Positions 62,570-64,000 of a stretch of 64,000 nucleotides of DNA are shown piece after piece (within the stretch, counting starts at the first letter, position 1; the number at the start of each line of letters is the position of its first letter). Origin of the DNA: Schauerella fraxinea. GTDB taxonomy: Bacteria; Pseudomonadota; Gammaproteobacteria; Burkholderiales; Burkholderiaceae_B. A program made the position numbers and the translations under genes. The DNA is taken from contig JAVDKL010000001.1 in the NCBI GenBank assembly GCA_030849965.1, positions 1,656,554-1,720,553 on the forward strand, written 5' to 3'. A model generated the notes under the pieces. It saw only the letters and a program-made list of their open reading frames with translations, was not told the DNA's origin and made no database searches.

Positions 62570-62983
62570 ATGCCAGCCTCATTTGGACCCGACCGAATTT
62601 TTTCGGAACTCGACCACGCGCGCATTTCGCGTTTGGCGCAACAGCACGTGTCGCCCGACGGTAATCCGCCGGCCATCGTGGATACCCTCGACGAGGGCGA
62701 TACCGTACCGCCGCGCGATATCCCGCCCGACGTGGTGACGATGAACTCACGCGTGCTGGTTAGCGACACTACCGGCGACCAGCGCGAAGTGGTGCTGTGC
62801 TATCCCAAGGATGCGGATATTGCGCAGGGCAAGTTGTCGATCCTGTCGCCGATCGGCGCAGAGCTGCTGGGCCGCCGCGTGGGCGAAGAAGCCACGTTTG
62901 CAACGCCGAACGGCAAGGAAACTACACTGCGCGTGGAAGGGATCCCTTTCCAGCCGGAAGCAAGCGGCGATTATTTGCTGTGA
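62570..62983 (+). CDS. rnk: Regulator of nucleoside diphosphate kinase (Rnk, GreA/B C-terminal fold)
   Basis: A 137-residue protein, the normal Rnk length. An N-terminal helical domain (DHARISRLAQQ) is followed by a GreA/GreB C-terminal FKBP-like domain (TMNSRVLVSDTTGDQREVVLCYP, LSILSPIGAELLGRRVGEE). Rnk binds RNA polymerase and influences nucleoside diphosphate kinase levels. ATG at 62570 chosen for the GGAG six bases upstream. Confidence 0.88.
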   Translation: MPASFGPDRIFSELDHARISRLAQQHVSPDGNPPAIVDTLDEGDTVPPRDIPPDVVTMNSRVLVSDTTGDQREVVLCYPKDADIAQGKLSILSPIGAELLGRRVGEEATFATPNGKETTLRVEGIPFQPEASGDYLL

Positions 62984-63067
62984 CCTGGCGGCGGCGGTGA
63001 GCCGCATGCCAAGCGGCATTGAGCCGCATGCCAGGTGCCACCCTGTCGCCGCCATGACTCAAAATAG

Positions 63068-63098
63068 AAAGCGCCGATCCTTGTGGAATCGGCGCTTT
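63068..63098. terminator. Bidirectional terminator between rnk and pstB
   Basis: Perfect 11-bp stem AAAGCGCCGAT/ATCGGCGCTTT, with T-rich sequence on either side, between the convergent genes. Confidence 0.85.
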
Positions 63099-63149
63099 GT
63101 TTTGTGTACGCCAACGCTTCCTGCGTTGGCGCTGCGATCTCAACTGACC

Positions 63150-63980
63150 TTAACCGAATCGACCCGTGATGTAGTCCTCGGTTTCCTTGCGCGTGGGCTT
63201 GACGAAGATCTGGTCCGTTTCGCCGAATTCCATCAGTTCGCCCAAGTACATGTAGGCGGTGAAGTCCGAGCAACGGGCTGCTTGCTGCATGTTGTGAGTC
63301 ACGATCACGACCGTGTAGTCGTTCTTGATCTCAGCGATAAGCTCTTCGATCTTGGCGGTGGAAATGGGATCCAGTGCCGAACACGGTTCGTCGAGCAGCA
63401 GCACTTCGGGCTTGATGGCCACGCCGCGTGCGATGCACAGGCGTTGTTGCTGGCCGCCCGAGAGGCTGTTGCCGCTTTGGTGGAGCTTGTCTTTCACTTC
63501 GTTCCAGAGCGCGGCCTTGGAGAGCGCCCATTCAACGCGCTCTTCCATTTCGCCTTTGCTGAGCCTTTCAAACAAACGCACACCGAAGGCGACGTTGTCG
63601 TAGATGCTCATGGGAAACGGCGTGGGCTTCTGGAAGACCATGCCGATCTTGGCGCGCAAGAGCGAGATGTCCGTTTTCGAGGTGAGCAGGTTTTCGCCAT
63701 CGAGCAAGATTTCGCCGTCGGCGCGTTGGCCCGGATACAGCTCGAACATGCGGTTGAACGTGCGCAAGAGCGTCGATTTGCCGCAGCCCGAGGGGCCGAT
63801 AAAGGCGGTGACCTTTTTCTCGGCAATCTGCATGCTCACGTTTTTGATCGCGTGAAACTTGCCGTAGTAGAAGTTGAGATCGTTGACCTGCAACTTGGAA
63901 CGCAACGGCGTGGCGGCAATAGCGGTTTTATCCATGACGGCAAAATCCTGTACGGGCGCCGATGCGCCCGGGTTTGGCAT
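63150..63980 (-). CDS. pstB: Phosphate ABC transporter ATP-binding protein PstB
   Basis: A 276-residue ATPase: [15 protein letters not shown], Walker [30 protein letters not shown], signature [15 protein letters not shown], Walker [16 protein letters not shown] and the switch histidine in VTHNM. These are diagnostic of PstB, which powers high-affinity phosphate import. The start may be the ATG at 63935 instead (15 residues shorter). The rest of the pst operon is upstream, outside the window. Confidence 0.93.
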   Translation of the reverse strand: MPNPGASAPVQDFAVMDKTAIAATPLRSKLQVNDLNFYYGKFHAIKNVSMQIAEKKVTAFIGPSGCGKSTLLRTFNRMFELYPGQRADGEILLDGENLLTSKTDISLLRAKIGMVFQKPTPFPMSIYDNVAFGVRLFERLSKGEMEERVEWALSKAALWNEVKDKLHQSGNSLSGGQQQRLCIARGVAIKPEVLLLDEPCSALDPISTAKIEELIAEIKNDYTVVIVTHNMQQAARCSDFTAYMYLGELMEFGETDQIFVKPTRKETEDYITGRFG

Positions 63981-64000
63981 TTATTGTTGACGGAACAAGT

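Noticed and set aside
1-64000. CRISPR arrays, insertion sequences, phage genes
   Set aside because: No regularly spaced long direct repeats with unique spacers, no transposase or integrase-like frames were seen.

Overview
The window is GC-rich, densely packed bacterial chromosome. Gene families and style (ATGA-type overlaps, wcb/kps-type capsule genes, Rnk, PstB, RIO-type kinase) point to a betaproteobacterium, most likely of the order Burkholderiales; I cannot narrow it to genus from sequence alone.

Left part (1-30 kb), housekeeping and transport. A minus-strand set (1-5052) holds an amino-acid ABC importer, a cystathionine beta-lyase-type PLP enzyme and the start of a RIO-type kinase. It diverges from a thiol-dioxygenase-like cupin and a four-domain rhodanese, so the locus looks like uptake and breakdown of an organosulfur amino acid. 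Next come an orphan FlhD-like regulator, a chemoreceptor split by a frameshift at a T6 run, a 24-codon membrane microprotein, a hairpin-rich spacer, and a LysR-controlled dipeptide-type ABC operon that ends in an alpha/beta hydrolase and an M20 peptidase. After that are an AraC regulator, a LysE-type exporter, a large lipoprotein metallophosphoesterase, a cardiolipin-synthase-like PLD protein, several small hypotheticals, a YqhA-like protein and an NlpD-like LysM/LytM lipoprotein.

Middle part (30.5-60.1 kb), a capsule locus. A 2567-residue fully reducing iterative-type PKS (wcbR-like) and an alpha-oxoamine synthase (wcbT-like) face a convergent operon of kpsC, kpsS, a short-chain reductase and an LTA-synthase-like membrane phosphatase-superfamily protein. 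Divergently follow kpsE, kpsD, kpsM and kpsT (ABC-dependent export), a 1235-residue KpsC-like/TPR/GT-B fusion, a pyruvyl transferase, and a complete pseudaminic acid pathway (pseB, C, F, G, H, I). The likely product is an ABC-exported capsule containing CMP-activated pseudaminic acid and perhaps pyruvylated sugars. It would be built on a KpsC/KpsS-type glycolipid primer, with a PKS-derived amino-ketone (sphingoid-like) lipid made alongside. Export genes and the large transferase are visibly less GC-rich than the flanks, which suggests horizontal acquisition.

Right part (60.2-64 kb). A tRNA-Pro(TGG) with terminator closes the capsule locus. A secreted alpha/beta hydrolase, an unknown protein, rnk and pstB follow. 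Short GC-rich tandem repeats (12-19 bp units) sit next to genes at three places in the window.
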